The notes under the pieces were generated by a model. The model had not been told where the DNA came from. It saw only the letters and a program-made list of their open reading frames with translations, and made no database searches. From an uncultured Lachnoclostridium sp. (GTDB lineage Bacteria; Bacillota; Clostridia; Lachnospirales; Lachnospiraceae), in the NCBI GenBank assembly GCA_948330435.1, contig CAOJBY010000030.1:1-39484 (forward strand): 39,484 nt of DNA, written 5' to 3'. This document shows positions 23,951 through 32,506 of the stretch, in pieces (within the stretch, counting starts at the first letter, position 1; the number at the start of each line of letters is the position of its first letter). The translations under genes and the position numbers were made by a program.

Positions 23951-24916
23951 ATGGAAAAAGAGGATAAGATTATTTCGAAAATATGTTCGGAACAGGGAGG
24001 AAAGTGTTTTACGGAAAAAGAAGCGGCCTGGGCATTTCCCCCACGTCCTTTCGACGGCCACAAAGGGACATTCGGAAAGATCTTAATCACAGGCGGCAGC
24101 GTAGGGCTGACAGGGGCACCGGTTCTTGCGGCAGGGGCAGCGGCGAGAACCGGAAGCGGTCTGGTATACCTGGGCGTACCGGGGGAGATATATCCCATCA
24201 CAGCCGCCATGTGTCTGGAAGCCATGCCCTTTCCCCTGAAAGGAAGCAAAGGAATGCTCTCGAGAGAAGCTCTTTTTGGAATCCTGGAGCGAATGAACAC
24301 CTGCGATGCCGGACTAATCGGACCCGGAATCGGGCGTGGCCAGGAGCTGGAGATTCTGGTCCGACGGCTCTTGGAACAGGTAGAGACACCCCTGGTTGTG
24401 GACGCAGACGCACTCTATGCTATCCGAAAAAACAAAAAAGTTTTAAAAACCCGAAGCGAAAAAGGAAGAGTAACCATACTTACACCCCACGAGGGAGAAT
24501 TTGCCTATCTGGGAGGGCAGCTCACAAAGTACCAGGCAGGCAGCGAAGATCCAAAGATCCGGGAAGAGCGAAACCGGGAACGGATTCAGTCGGCAAAAAG
24601 CTTTGCCAGAGAATACGGATGTATATTGGTGCTCAAAGGCCCTAATACCGTAACGGCGGATCCCGATGGAGCCACATGGATCAACACAACCGGAAACAGC
24701 GGAATGGCAAAAGGCGGCAGCGGAGACATACTGGCCGGAATGATAACCTCACTGCTGGGACAGCATCTGGAACCGGTCACCGCAGCCGCCCTGGCAGTCT
24801 GGCTTCACGGCCATGCCGGAGACCTCTGCAAAGAAGAAATGGGCGAATTCGGAATGCTCCCAAGGGATATCCTGGAGCGAATCCCCCTATCCATCCTCTC
24901 CTTGCAAAGGAAATAG
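23951..24916 (+). CDS. nnrD: ADP-dependent NAD(P)H-hydrate dehydratase
   Basis: NnrD repairs hydrated NAD(P)H using ADP. The 321-residue protein contains the carbohydrate-kinase-like fold with GHKGTFGKILITGGS, GAPVLAAGAAARTGSGLV, GPGIGRG, VVDADALYA, LTPHEGEFAYL and the diagnostic NSGMAKGGSGDILAGMI. The YjeF epimerase N-terminal domain (NnrE) found in fused versions is absent, so this is the dehydratase alone. An N-terminal tail of about 35 residues precedes the core. GGGGGAAGAA before the ATG is a good ribosome site. It follows carB by 26 nt and may be co-transcribed. Confidence 0.92.
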   Translation: MEKEDKIISKICSEQGGKCFTEKEAAWAFPPRPFDGHKGTFGKILITGGSVGLTGAPVLAAGAAARTGSGLVYLGVPGEIYPITAAMCLEAMPFPLKGSKGMLSREALFGILERMNTCDAGLIGPGIGRGQELEILVRRLLEQVETPLVVDADALYAIRKNKKVLKTRSEKGRVTILTPHEGEFAYLGGQLTKYQAGSEDPKIREERNRERIQSAKSFAREYGCILVLKGPNTVTADPDGATWINTTGNSGMAKGGSGDILAGMITSLLGQHLEPVTAAALAVWLHGHAGDLCKEEMGEFGMLPRDILERIPLSILSLQRK

Positions 24917-25044
24917 AGACTCACCTCTTAATCTCGGCTTGCTATTTGCCTGTTATTTATCGTAAAAAATAAATTTCCCATTAATTCTTTGTGCAATACA
25001 TTGTGTTTTTCGTGCATATAGCATATACTGTAATCGCCTGCAGG

Positions 25045-25176
25045 TTTGACATTTCTCTCAATCAGCCTAACAGCGAGACGGTTGCCGCCATGCTGGAGGC
25101 AGAAAGGATTGCGAAAGATTCGGCGGTAAAAGGATACACGGATCTGGATGAACTGTTCGCAGACCTGAAAGCATGA
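25045..25176 (+). pseudogene. RelB/DinJ-type antitoxin remnant
   Basis: The frame encodes FDISLNQPNSETVAAML, then ERIAKDSAVKGYTDLDELF, very like the C-terminal half of RelB/DinJ antitoxins. The N-terminal ribbon-helix-helix part is missing: upstream codons (MQYIVFFVHIAYT) do not fit, and no ribosome site is seen. No recognisable toxin follows. This looks like a decayed type II toxin-antitoxin locus. Confidence 0.65.
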
Positions 25177-25248
25177 GAAAAACAGAATATGATGTCCTGA
25201 TTGTTTATAGATTGAAAGAATGCTATAATAAAAATAATACTTAACAAG

Positions 25249-25476
25249 CGGAAAAGAAAATATAAAAATCTCAGCGTTGGTGATGAAGTGAACATTACGA
25301 TTTTAGACAAGATGAACAGCCAGAAGATTGATACGAGAGTGTAAAAGAGAAGACGTTTAATAGAATCAGATGCCTTTGTTATTTCCAGTGGAAGAACGGT
25401 GGAAGAGATAGATGAATATATAAAGGAGATGCGGTCTGGTGATAGAATTTGTCTTACAGTTGAGGAATTGGATTAG
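25249..25476 (+). pseudogene. Broken small ORF of unknown family
   Basis: An open frame reads YKNLSVGDEVNITILDKMNS, then an internal TAA at 25342, and continues in the same frame as ISSGRTVEEIDEYIKEM and LTVEELD to TAG at 25474. One stop splits a plausible coding sequence. There is no start codon with a ribosome site. The remainder of 24917-25503 holds only AT-rich sequence, so the whole gap reads as decayed accessory DNA. Confidence 0.45.
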
Positions 25477-25503
25477 TTATGGAGCAAAGCGAGGTACCCG
25501 ACT

Positions 25504-26472
25504 TTGAAATGGAATAAATACACCCTGAAAACAACAACCGAAGCCGAAGACATCATCAGCAACATGATGATGGAAGCCGGAATCGAGGGAATCGAGATCG
25601 AGGACAAGATCCCTCTATCCCAGCGTGACAAAGAGCAGATGTTCGTAGACATCCTGCCGGACATACCGGAAGACGACGGCATAGCCTATATCAGCTTCTA
25701 TCTGGAGCCGGACACAGATCAGGAAGCCATGCTCTCAAAAGTCCGGGCAGGCTTAGAAGAGATCCAGACCTGGGGCCTGTCCATCGGAGAGGGAACCATC
25801 ACCGCATCCGAGACAGAGGACAAAGACTGGATCAACAACTGGAAAGAATATTTCCATCAATTCTATGTGGACGACATCCTGATCAAGCCCTCCTGGGAGG
25901 AGACAAAGTCAGAAGATCAGGACAAGCTTCTGATACAGATCGATCCGGGAACGGCATTTGGAACGGGAATGCATGAGACAACCCAGCTCTGCATCCGTCA
26001 GATACGCAAACACCTGACAAAAGAAACAAAGCTTCTGGATGTAGGCACAGGCAGCGGAATCCTGTCCATCATCAGCCTGAAGCTGGGAGCAAAAGAAGCC
26101 AGGGGAACGGATTTGGATCCCTGTGCAGCAGAAGCAGTAAAAGAGAATCTGGAAGCCAACCAGATTGCTGCAGACGCCTTTGAACTTCGAATTGGAAACA
26201 TCATAGACGACAGAGAAATACAGGAATGGGCGGGGTATGAGAGCTATGACATTGTAGTGGCAAACATTCTGGCGGAAGTGCTGGTGCCCTTAACCCCGGT
26301 AGTACTTAAGCATCTAAAGCCCGGCGGAATCTATATCACCTCCGGAATCATTGACGATAAAGAAGAACTGATGGTAAAAACAGTAAAAGACTGCGGCTTT
26401 GAGGTGCTGGAGGTTACCTATCAGGGCGAATGGGTTTCCGTGACAGCCAGAAAACCGGAACAGGAGAATTGA
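25504..26472 (+). CDS. prmA: Ribosomal protein L11 methyltransferase
   Basis: PrmA trimethylates ribosomal protein L11. The 322-residue product has an N-terminal substrate-recognition domain starting MKWNKYTLKTTTEAED, a linker ending DKDWINNWKEYF, and a class I SAM methyltransferase domain with DPGTAFGTGMHETT, LLDVGTGSGILSI and the catalytic-loop motif IVVANILAEVL. The start is TTG 25504 after GAGGT. No closer ATG fits, because MKWNKY is the normal N-terminus. rsmE begins three bases after the stop, giving a ribosome-modification pair often seen in Firmicutes. Confidence 0.95.
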   Translation: MKWNKYTLKTTTEAEDIISNMMMEAGIEGIEIEDKIPLSQRDKEQMFVDILPDIPEDDGIAYISFYLEPDTDQEAMLSKVRAGLEEIQTWGLSIGEGTITASETEDKDWINNWKEYFHQFYVDDILIKPSWEETKSEDQDKLLIQIDPGTAFGTGMHETTQLCIRQIRKHLTKETKLLDVGTGSGILSIISLKLGAKEARGTDLDPCAAEAVKENLEANQIAADAFELRIGNIIDDREIQEWAGYESYDIVVANILAEVLVPLTPVVLKHLKPGGIYITSGIIDDKEELMVKTVKDCGFEVLEVTYQGEWVSVTARKPEQEN

Positions 26473-26475
26473 GTC

Positions 26476-27213
26476 ATGCATCGTTTTTTTGCAGATCCCT
26501 CCCAAATCAAGGAAAAAGAGATCATTTTAACGGGAACAGACGTAAACCACATCCGCAATGTCCTGCGTATGCACACCGGCGAGGAGATACTCATAAGCAA
26601 TGGTCAGGGAACCGACTATCACTGCAGGCTGGGGAACATAGATGAGACATCCGTAACAGCTTCCATTATGTGGCGTCTGGATGGCAATGCGGAACTTCCC
26701 GTTACCATCACCCTGTTCCAGGGACTGCCCAAAGGGGATAAGCTGGAATTCATCATCCAGAAATGCGTAGAGCTTGGGGCGGCCAGAATCGTTCCGGTCC
26801 GGACCAGGCGAACCATCGTAAAGCTGGATGCCAAAAAAGAGCAGGCAAAGAGGAAGCGGTGGATGGGAATATCCGAGAGTGCAGCCAAGCAGTCCGGAAG
26901 AGGAATCGTTCCCGAGATAGGCCAGGTGACGGACTTCTCCGAAGCCGTAAAGGAAGCAAGGAGCATGGATGTCTGCCTGATCCCCTATGAGCTGGCAAAG
27001 GGGATAGAGCATACGAGAGAAGTATGCACAGCCATAAAGCTCGGCCAATCAGTAGGGATCTTTATCGGTCCCGAGGGCGGATTTGAGGAGGAGGAGGTCT
27101 CCATGGCCATAGAAGCAGGTGCGATCCCCCTTACCCTGGGAAAGCGGATACTGAGGACCGAGACGGCAGGCATGGCACTGATCTCCGTGCTGGCATATCT
27201 GCTGGAGCAGTAG
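26476..27213 (+). CDS. rsmE: 16S rRNA m3U1498 methyltransferase
   Basis: RsmE methylates U1498 in helix 44 of 16S rRNA. The 245-residue SPOUT-class protein has the N-terminal PUA-like domain (MHRFFADPSQIKEKEIIL, HIRNVLRMHTGEE), then LFQGLPKGDKLEFIIQKCVE and the knot region IGPEGGFEEEEV with LGKRILRTETAG. The length and motifs are normal. It is coupled to prmA (3-nt gap). A 117-nt gap to the cysteine desulfurase holds no clear promoter. Confidence 0.95.
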   Translation: MHRFFADPSQIKEKEIILTGTDVNHIRNVLRMHTGEEILISNGQGTDYHCRLGNIDETSVTASIMWRLDGNAELPVTITLFQGLPKGDKLEFIIQKCVELGAARIVPVRTRRTIVKLDAKKEQAKRKRWMGISESAAKQSGRGIVPEIGQVTDFSEAVKEARSMDVCLIPYELAKGIEHTREVCTAIKLGQSVGIFIGPEGGFEEEEVSMAIEAGAIPLTLGKRILRTETAGMALISVLAYLLEQ

Positions 27214-27330
27214 CAGAACTCATAGAGTGATGTCCGGATATTGACTTATGAACAGGAGATCTTCGGATTGCAATAGAACAGGAAACCGTAACTGTGAAAG
27301 TATGGAACAGTTATAAGAAAGCGTAAAAAC

Positions 27331-28485
27331 ATGGAAGTATATTTAGATAATTCAGCCACCACCCAGTGCTATAAGAAAGCGGCGGAGCGAGTGTACCAGG
27401 TCATGACGGAGGAATACGGCAATCCCTCCTCTCTTCATCACAAGGGTGTAGAAGCGGAACAGGTTCTGCGGGAGACGAAAAAGATCCTTGCCCATAATCT
27501 AAAGGTCCAGGAAAAGGAACTCTATTTTACCTCAGGGGGAACGGAAAGCGACAATCTTGCCCTGATTGGCTGTGCCCATGCCAACCAGAGAGCCGGAAAG
27601 CATCTGATTACCACGGCCATTGAACATCCGGCAGTGCATCAGGCCATGGGGTACCTGGAGGAACAGGGCTTTCGAATCACCTATCTTCCGGTGGACTCAG
27701 AGGGAATTGTCCGTTTGTCAGATCTTAGGGAAGCCCTTTGCGAGGATACCATCCTGGTCTCCGTTATGTATGTGAACAACGAGGTAGGATCCGTGCAGCC
27801 CATAGGAGAGATAGGGGAGCTTTTGAAAAAGAGGGAAAAGCCCGTCCTGTTTCATGTAGATGCCGTGCAGGCGTACGGAAAATACCAGATTCACCCCAAA
27901 AAGCTTCATGTAGATCTCATGTCAGTCAGCAGCCATAAGATCCATGGTCCCAAGGGAATGGGTCTCCTCTATGTGGGAGAGGGTGTCAAGATACGTCCTC
28001 TGCTCTACGGGGGCGGTCAGCAAAAGGATCTCCGTCCGGGGACGGAAAATGTACCGGGAATTGCAGGCTTTGGAGAAGCGGTCCGGGAGATTTATACGGA
28101 TTTTGAGGAAAAAAGACAGCGTCTCTATGAACTGAAAGCGTATTTTATAAAAGGAATACAGGAGCTAGAGGGCACGGTCGTCAATGGCAAAGCGGGACAA
28201 GACAGTGCACCTCATATCGTCAGCGTCAGCTTTGAGGGAGTCCGCAGCGAGGTCTTACTCCATGCCCTGGAGGATCGGGGAATCTACGTCTCTTCCGGAT
28301 CCGCCTGTGCATCCAATCATCCGGCGGTCAGCGGGACCTTAAAGGCCATGGGAATCAGGCGGGAGCTTTTGGATTCCACGCTTCGCTTCAGCTTCAGTGA
28401 ATTTACCACCGAGGAAGAACTTACTTATTGTCTGAAAACGCTGGGAGAACTGCTTCCCGTGCTTCGCAGATTCAGAAGACATTAA
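27331..28485 (+). CDS. Cysteine desulfurase (NifS/IscS-like), likely partner of ThiI
   Basis: The 384-residue PLP enzyme removes sulfur from cysteine as a protein persulfide. MEVYLDNSATTQCYK opens the family. The PLP Lys is 203 in SSHKIHGPKG, and the acceptor Cys is 326 in SSGSACASNHP. There are no isc/suf assembly genes nearby. The next gene, 22 nt away, is thiI, the arrangement of Bacillus nifZ-thiI, where the desulfurase serves tRNA 4-thiouridine formation. This role is therefore inferred from context. The ribosome site is weak (AAGAAAGCG). Confidence 0.92.
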   Translation: MEVYLDNSATTQCYKKAAERVYQVMTEEYGNPSSLHHKGVEAEQVLRETKKILAHNLKVQEKELYFTSGGTESDNLALIGCAHANQRAGKHLITTAIEHPAVHQAMGYLEEQGFRITYLPVDSEGIVRLSDLREALCEDTILVSVMYVNNEVGSVQPIGEIGELLKKREKPVLFHVDAVQAYGKYQIHPKKLHVDLMSVSSHKIHGPKGMGLLYVGEGVKIRPLLYGGGQQKDLRPGTENVPGIAGFGEAVREIYTDFEEKRQRLYELKAYFIKGIQELEGTVVNGKAGQDSAPHIVSVSFEGVRSEVLLHALEDRGIYVSSGSACASNHPAVSGTLKAMGIRRELLDSTLRFSFSEFTTEEELTYCLKTLGELLPVLRRFRRH

Positions 28486-28507
28486 TATATCGGAAAAGGA
28501 GTCGTAT

Positions 28508-29686
28508 ATGTTCAAAGCTTTTTTGATAAAATATGGAGAGATTGCAATCAAGGGAAAGAACAGGTATCTCTTTGAGGATGCCCTGGTTTCTCAGATTCGC
28601 CATGCCTTAAAAGAGGTAGAGGGTACCTTTCGTGTTACCAAGGAGCAGGGACGAATCTATGTGGAAGCCCTGGAGGATTATGATTATGAGGAAACGGTAG
28701 ATGCCTTAAAGCGGGTATTTGGCATCGTGGGAATCTGCCCGGTGGTGATCCTTAAGGACGAGGGCTTTGAGCGACTGGCCCAGGAGGTAGTGAGTTATCT
28801 TCACGACCGTTACGGAGACTGTGAAAAAACGTTCAAGGTACATGCACGGAGGGCACGTAAAACCTACCCTCTGCAGTCCATGGAGTTAAATGCACAGCTT
28901 GGCGGCAGGATCCTGGACAGCTTTCCCAAGATGCAGGTGGATGTTCACAACCCGGAGCTTATGCTGCATGTGGAGATTCGGGAGCGGATCTATCTCTATT
29001 CCGATGTGATTCCGGGTCCGGGCGGAATGCCGGTGGGAACCAACGGCAAATCCATGCTTCTCCTTTCCGGTGGCATCGACAGTCCGGTGGCCGGGTATAT
29101 GGTGGCAAAGCGTGGGGTAAAGATTGATGCGGTATATTTTCATGCACCGCCCTATACCAGTGAGAGGGCAAAGCAGAAAGTGGTGGATCTGGCGGCGAAA
29201 GTAGCCCGCTATGCAGGACCCATCTATCTGTATGTGGTGAATTTTACGGATATTCAGTTATATATTTACGAAAAATGTCCTCATGAAGAGCTGACCATCA
29301 TTATGCGGCGATATATGATGCGGATTGCGGAACGGATTGCAGAGAAGACAGGCTCTCTGGGTTTGATTACAGGGGAGAGCATCGGCCAGGTGGCAAGTCA
29401 GACGGTACAGAGCCTTGCGGCTACCAATGAGGTCTGCACCATGCCCGTATTCCGGCCCCTGATTGCTTTTGATAAAGAGGATATCGTGACCATCTCCAAG
29501 CGGATCGATACCTTTGAGACCTCGATCCAACCCTTTGAGGACTGCTGTACCATCTTTGTGGCCAAGCATCCGGTGACCAAGCCGAACATCAAAGTGATCA
29601 AACGCTCGGAGACGAAGCTTGTGGAGAAGATCGATGCCATGGTGGACGAAGCCATCGATACGGCGGAGTTAATTGTAGTGGGATAA
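28508..29686 (+). CDS. thiI: tRNA 4-thiouridine synthase, without rhodanese domain
   Basis: ThiI adenylates U8 of tRNA and inserts sulfur; some homologues also serve thiamine thiazole synthesis. The 392-residue product has an N-terminal ferredoxin-like region (FLIKYGEIAIKGKNRYLF), a THUMP domain and the PP-loop LLLSGGIDSPVAGYM (Ser187-Ser192). GLITGESIGQVASQT follows. It ends without the C-terminal rhodanese domain of the E. coli protein, as is usual in Firmicutes, so sulfur should come directly from the adjacent cysteine desulfurase. AAAAGGAG precedes the ATG. Confidence 0.95.
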   Translation: MFKAFLIKYGEIAIKGKNRYLFEDALVSQIRHALKEVEGTFRVTKEQGRIYVEALEDYDYEETVDALKRVFGIVGICPVVILKDEGFERLAQEVVSYLHDRYGDCEKTFKVHARRARKTYPLQSMELNAQLGGRILDSFPKMQVDVHNPELMLHVEIRERIYLYSDVIPGPGGMPVGTNGKSMLLLSGGIDSPVAGYMVAKRGVKIDAVYFHAPPYTSERAKQKVVDLAAKVARYAGPIYLYVVNFTDIQLYIYEKCPHEELTIIMRRYMMRIAERIAEKTGSLGLITGESIGQVASQTVQSLAATNEVCTMPVFRPLIAFDKEDIVTISKRIDTFETSIQPFEDCCTIFVAKHPVTKPNIKVIKRSETKLVEKIDAMVDEAIDTAELIVVG

Positions 29687-29699
29687 TTTACAAAAAAGA

Positions 29700-29769
29700 G
29701 GGTGTCGCAAAATAAAACATCATCCATTTCCATATGGGAAACGTCTACTGTTTTATTTTGCGGCATCCC
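29700..29769. terminator. 70-bp near-complete palindrome between thiI and HPr-like gene
   Basis: GGGTGTCGCAAAATAAAACA pairs with TGTTTTATTTTGCGGCATCC. Pairing resumes toward the centre around TTTCCATATGGGAAA. It lies between converging genes and probably terminates both; the AT-rich arms give T-tracts on each strand. A single arm of similar sequence (GGGGCTGTCACAAAACAGAC) occurs after sigK near 37838. Confidence 0.75.
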
Positions 29770-29800
29770 TATAATCAAAACCGGTATGTCGTTCAGCCTG

Positions 29801-30034
29801 CTATTCAACAATGTAAGGCTGCAGTGTATTCAGCACGGATTCCAACTCTTCCTCTGCATGTATGTTCAGATCAATGGGTTTTGACAGATCCAGACTGAAG
29901 ATTCCCATGATGGATTTGGCATCAATGACATAACGGCCGGAAACCAGATCAAAGTCTACGTCAAATCTTGTAATATCATTTACAAAGGACTTTACCTTTT
30001 CAATGGAATTCAGGCATATTTTTACGGTTTTCAT
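29801..30034 (-). CDS. HPr-like protein lacking the PTS phospho-histidine
   Basis: The 77-residue protein has the size and C-terminal pattern of HPr: a KSIMG motif (Ser41 in the place of the regulatory Ser46), then FSLDLSKPIDLNI. The usual GLHARPA segment with the phosphorylated His is replaced by CLNSIEKVKSFVNDI, and no His occurs in the N-terminal half. It therefore cannot act as a normal phosphocarrier. A regulatory role like that of Crh, which also lacks this His, is possible, but Crh itself is not claimed. AGGAGGT before the ATG supports translation. It is divergent from mtaB. Confidence 0.82.
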   Translation of the reverse strand: MKTVKICLNSIEKVKSFVNDITRFDVDFDLVSGRYVIDAKSIMGIFSLDLSKPIDLNIHAEEELESVLNTLQPYIVE

Positions 30035-30125
30035 GGTAAATACCTCCTCATATTAATAATAATCAGCTTGATTTAATCTTAATACCAGGGTTGGTAAAAG
30101 TCAATAGCGGAAAGGAATGTTAGAG

Positions 30126-31430
30126 ATGAAAAAGGTTGCTTTGCACAGCTTAGGCTGTAAGGTAAATGCTTATGAGACGGAAGCTATGCAGCAGCTTCTT
30201 ATAAAGGCGGGCTATGAAATTGTGCCCTTTGATGTGGGGGCGGATATTTATATTATTAATACCTGCACGGTAACGAATATTGCGGATCGCAAATCCAGAC
30301 AGATGCTCCATCGTGCAAAAAAAATGAATCCCCATGCACTGGTAGTTGCTGCCGGATGTTACGTTCAGACGGCTGGAGAAAAAGTTTGTGAGGATGATTC
30401 GATTGACCTGATTATTGGTAATAATAAAAAAAAGGACCTGATTTCGATTCTGGAGAATTATGAGAAAGGCCGGGGAACAGAGACTCTAATTGACATCAAC
30501 CATACAAAGGAATATGAGGGCCTGTCCCTGGAGAAAACGGCGGAACACACAAGGGCTTATGTGAAAGTTCAGGACGGGTGTAATCAGTTTTGCAGTTATT
30601 GTATTATTCCCTATGCAAGGGGACGGGTGAGGAGCAGGAGACCCGAGGAGGTTCAAAAAGAAGTAGAGCAGTTGGCCGCAAATGGGTATCAGGAGGTGGT
30701 CCTTACGGGGATTCACCTCAGCTCTTATGGTGTGGATCTGGAGAAAGGGGATTTGCTTTCACTTATTGAGACGGTTCATAGAGTGCAGGGAATTCGGCGT
30801 ATTCGTCTGGGATCCCTGGAGCCAAGAATCATTACGGAAGAGTTTGTCCAAGCTCTGTCCGGGAAGGAAAAACTCTGTCCGCATTTTCACCTGTCACTGC
30901 AAAGCGGCTGTGATACGGTGCTAAAAAGAATGAATCGTCGTTATTCCACGGAAGAATATGAAAAAGCATGCATACTGTTGCGGCGGGCTTTTGAACATCC
31001 GGCATTGACTACGGATGTGATTGTAGGATTTCCGGGAGAGACACAAGAGGAATTTGAAAAGACAGAGGAATTTTTAAAGCATATTCAATTTTTTCAAACC
31101 CATATTTTTAAGTATTCCAGAAGAAAGGGGACAAAGGCAGATCGGATGGAGGGGCAGATTACGGAAGCCGTAAAAGCCGAACGCAGCCGGATTCTCTTAA
31201 AGTTGAATGCGGAAAATGAAAAGCGGTATCTAAAGGAGCAGCTGGGATGTCAGGTGGAAATTTTGGTGGAAGAACCCATAGAAGTTCAAGGGAACTATTA
31301 CCAGTCCGGCCATACGAAAGAGTATTGTAAGGCGATCTTTTCCTCAAAACGGAATTTCACAGGCCAGGTGGTCCAAGCTGTAGCAGAAAAACAGTTGGAA
31401 AATGAACTTCTCTTATGTAAACTTATCTGA
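30126..31430 (+). CDS. mtaB: tRNA t6A37 methylthiotransferase
   Basis: MtaB is a radical-SAM enzyme that converts t6A37 to ms2t6A37 in tRNAs reading ANN codons. The 434-residue product has an N-terminal MTTase cluster domain with three Cys (HSLGCKVNAYE, NTCTVTN, AAGCYVQ). The radical-SAM Cys triad is 152/156/159 in CNQFCSYC. LTGIHLSSYG and HLSLQSGCDTVLKRMNRRY follow, then a C-terminal TRAM-like region. ATG 30126 was chosen because AAAGGA (30111-30116) abuts the earlier ATG at 30117 but is well spaced from this one. MtaB is preferred over MiaB because of the GCKVNxYET motif. Confidence 0.93.
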   Translation: MKKVALHSLGCKVNAYETEAMQQLLIKAGYEIVPFDVGADIYIINTCTVTNIADRKSRQMLHRAKKMNPHALVVAAGCYVQTAGEKVCEDDSIDLIIGNNKKKDLISILENYEKGRGTETLIDINHTKEYEGLSLEKTAEHTRAYVKVQDGCNQFCSYCIIPYARGRVRSRRPEEVQKEVEQLAANGYQEVVLTGIHLSSYGVDLEKGDLLSLIETVHRVQGIRRIRLGSLEPRIITEEFVQALSGKEKLCPHFHLSLQSGCDTVLKRMNRRYSTEEYEKACILLRRAFEHPALTTDVIVGFPGETQEEFEKTEEFLKHIQFFQTHIFKYSRRKGTKADRMEGQITEAVKAERSRILLKLNAENEKRYLKEQLGCQVEILVEEPIEVQGNYYQSGHTKEYCKAIFSSKRNFTGQVVQAVAEKQLENELLLCKLI

Positions 31431-31437
31431 AAAGGTA

Positions 31438-31466
31438 TTGTATTTTTCAAAAATTTAGAGTAGAAT
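31438..31466 (+). promoter_or_regulatory. Promoter upstream of ireB
   Basis: TTGTAT (31438-31443) and TAGAAT (31461-31466) are separated by 17 bases, 30 nt before the ireB ATG. Confidence 0.65.
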
Positions 31467-31495
31467 AGTGGGTAGTGGTTTCAGGAGCGTGAAAA

Positions 31496-31756
31496 ATGGG
31501 TAGATTGGATAGTACACAAAACTTTAAAGTAATGCCGGAGACTGAGAATCGGGTGGGTGATATTTTGCATCAGGTTTATCAGGCCATGACAGAAAAAGGC
31601 TATAATCCGGTAAACCAGATTGTAGGATATATTATGTCCGGAGATCCTACTTATATCACAAGCCATAACAATGCCCGCAGTTTGATTATGAAAGTGGAGC
31701 GTGATGAGTTGGTTGAGGAACTTTTAAAGGTCTATATTAAGACGACCGTAAAGTAG
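31496..31756 (+). CDS. ireB: IreB family regulatory phosphoprotein (DUF965)
   Basis: The 86-residue protein closely follows the IreB/YrzL pattern: an N-terminal tail, then YNPVNQIVGYIMSGDPTYITSH and NNARSLIMKVERDELVEEL. In Enterococcus, IreB is a substrate of the Ser/Thr kinase IreK at N-terminal threonines and affects cephalosporin resistance. Here the tail MGRLDSTQNF offers Ser6 and Thr7 as possible sites (inference). It is first in the ireB-ruvX-DUF1292 order conserved in Firmicutes. Confidence 0.93.
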   Translation: MGRLDSTQNFKVMPETENRVGDILHQVYQAMTEKGYNPVNQIVGYIMSGDPTYITSHNNARSLIMKVERDELVEELLKVYIKTTVK

Positions 31757-31769
31757 GCGGGAATAATTT

Positions 31770-32222
31770 ATGAGAGTCATGGGACTGGACTTTGGTTCAA
31801 AGACTGTGGGAGTTGCCATAAGTGATCCCTTGGGTATCACGGCCCAGCCGATAGAGATCGTCAGAAGGAAATCGGAAAATAAGTTAAGGCAGACCCTTGC
31901 ACGTCTGGAGGAACTGATAAAAGAATACCAGGTTACGCAGCTTGTGCTGGGACTTCCCAAAAATATGAACAATACCCTGGGCGAGCGGGCAGAGAAGTCT
32001 CTGGAGTTTAAAGAAATGCTGGAGAGACGGACTGGCCTGCCTGTTGTTATGTGGGATGAGAGGCTGACTACTGTAGAGGCCAACCGGACTTTGATGGAAG
32101 GGAATGTGCGAAGAGAGAATAGGGGCAGGTATGTGGATGCCATTGCGGCTGTTCTGATTCTTCAGGGTTATTTAGATTGTATTCGCACACCAGAAGCTGC
32201 AAAGCTGGGGAATGAGGAGTAG
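31770..32222 (+). CDS. ruvX: RuvX/YqgF Holliday-junction resolvase-like nuclease
   Basis: The 150-residue RNase H-fold protein opens with MRVMGLDFGSKTVGVAISDP, which carries the first acidic residue. It also has LVLGLPKNMNNTLGERAE, and VMWDERLTTVEA with the second acidic site. Family members have been linked to 16S rRNA 5' processing and to Holliday-junction cleavage; which role applies is not shown here. It is spaced 13 nt after ireB and 3 nt before DUF1292, so it is surely in the same operon. Confidence 0.94.
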   Translation: MRVMGLDFGSKTVGVAISDPLGITAQPIEIVRRKSENKLRQTLARLEELIKEYQVTQLVLGLPKNMNNTLGERAEKSLEFKEMLERRTGLPVVMWDERLTTVEANRTLMEGNVRRENRGRYVDAIAAVLILQGYLDCIRTPEAAKLGNEE

Positions 32223-32225
32223 AGA

Positions 32226-32486
32226 ATGGAGAAGATTACGTTCATCCAGGAAGAGACAGGAGAGGAGACAGAATTTTTTGTTCTGGGGGAGACGAGGCTG
32301 AACGGAAAAGACTATATTTTGGTTGCAGATTCGGAAAGTGAGGACGCAGAAGCTTTGATTTTGAAAGATTTGTCTGCGGACGGAGATCAGGAAGCTGTCT
32401 ATGAGATTGTTGAGGATGATCAGGAACTGGAATGTGTAATGGGTATTTTTGAACAGCTTTTGGAGGATGTAGACATCACCCGTTAG
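32226..32486 (+). CDS. DUF1292 (YrzB-like) protein
   Basis: The 86-residue, strongly acidic protein begins MEKITFIQEETGEETEFFV and contains LGETRLNGKDYILVADSE. This matches the DUF1292 family, which has no established function and follows ruvX in many Firmicutes. The conserved operon position is the best evidence for the call. Confidence 0.88.
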   Translation: MEKITFIQEETGEETEFFVLGETRLNGKDYILVADSESEDAEALILKDLSADGDQEAVYEIVEDDQELECVMGIFEQLLEDVDITR

Positions 32487-32506
32487 CTTTAAGGAGAAAG
32501 GGACAG

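Noticed and set aside
24991..25044. Start of an intact antitoxin at GTG 24991
   Set aside because: The first 18 residues are hydrophobic and unlike any RelB N-terminus, and no ribosome site is present.
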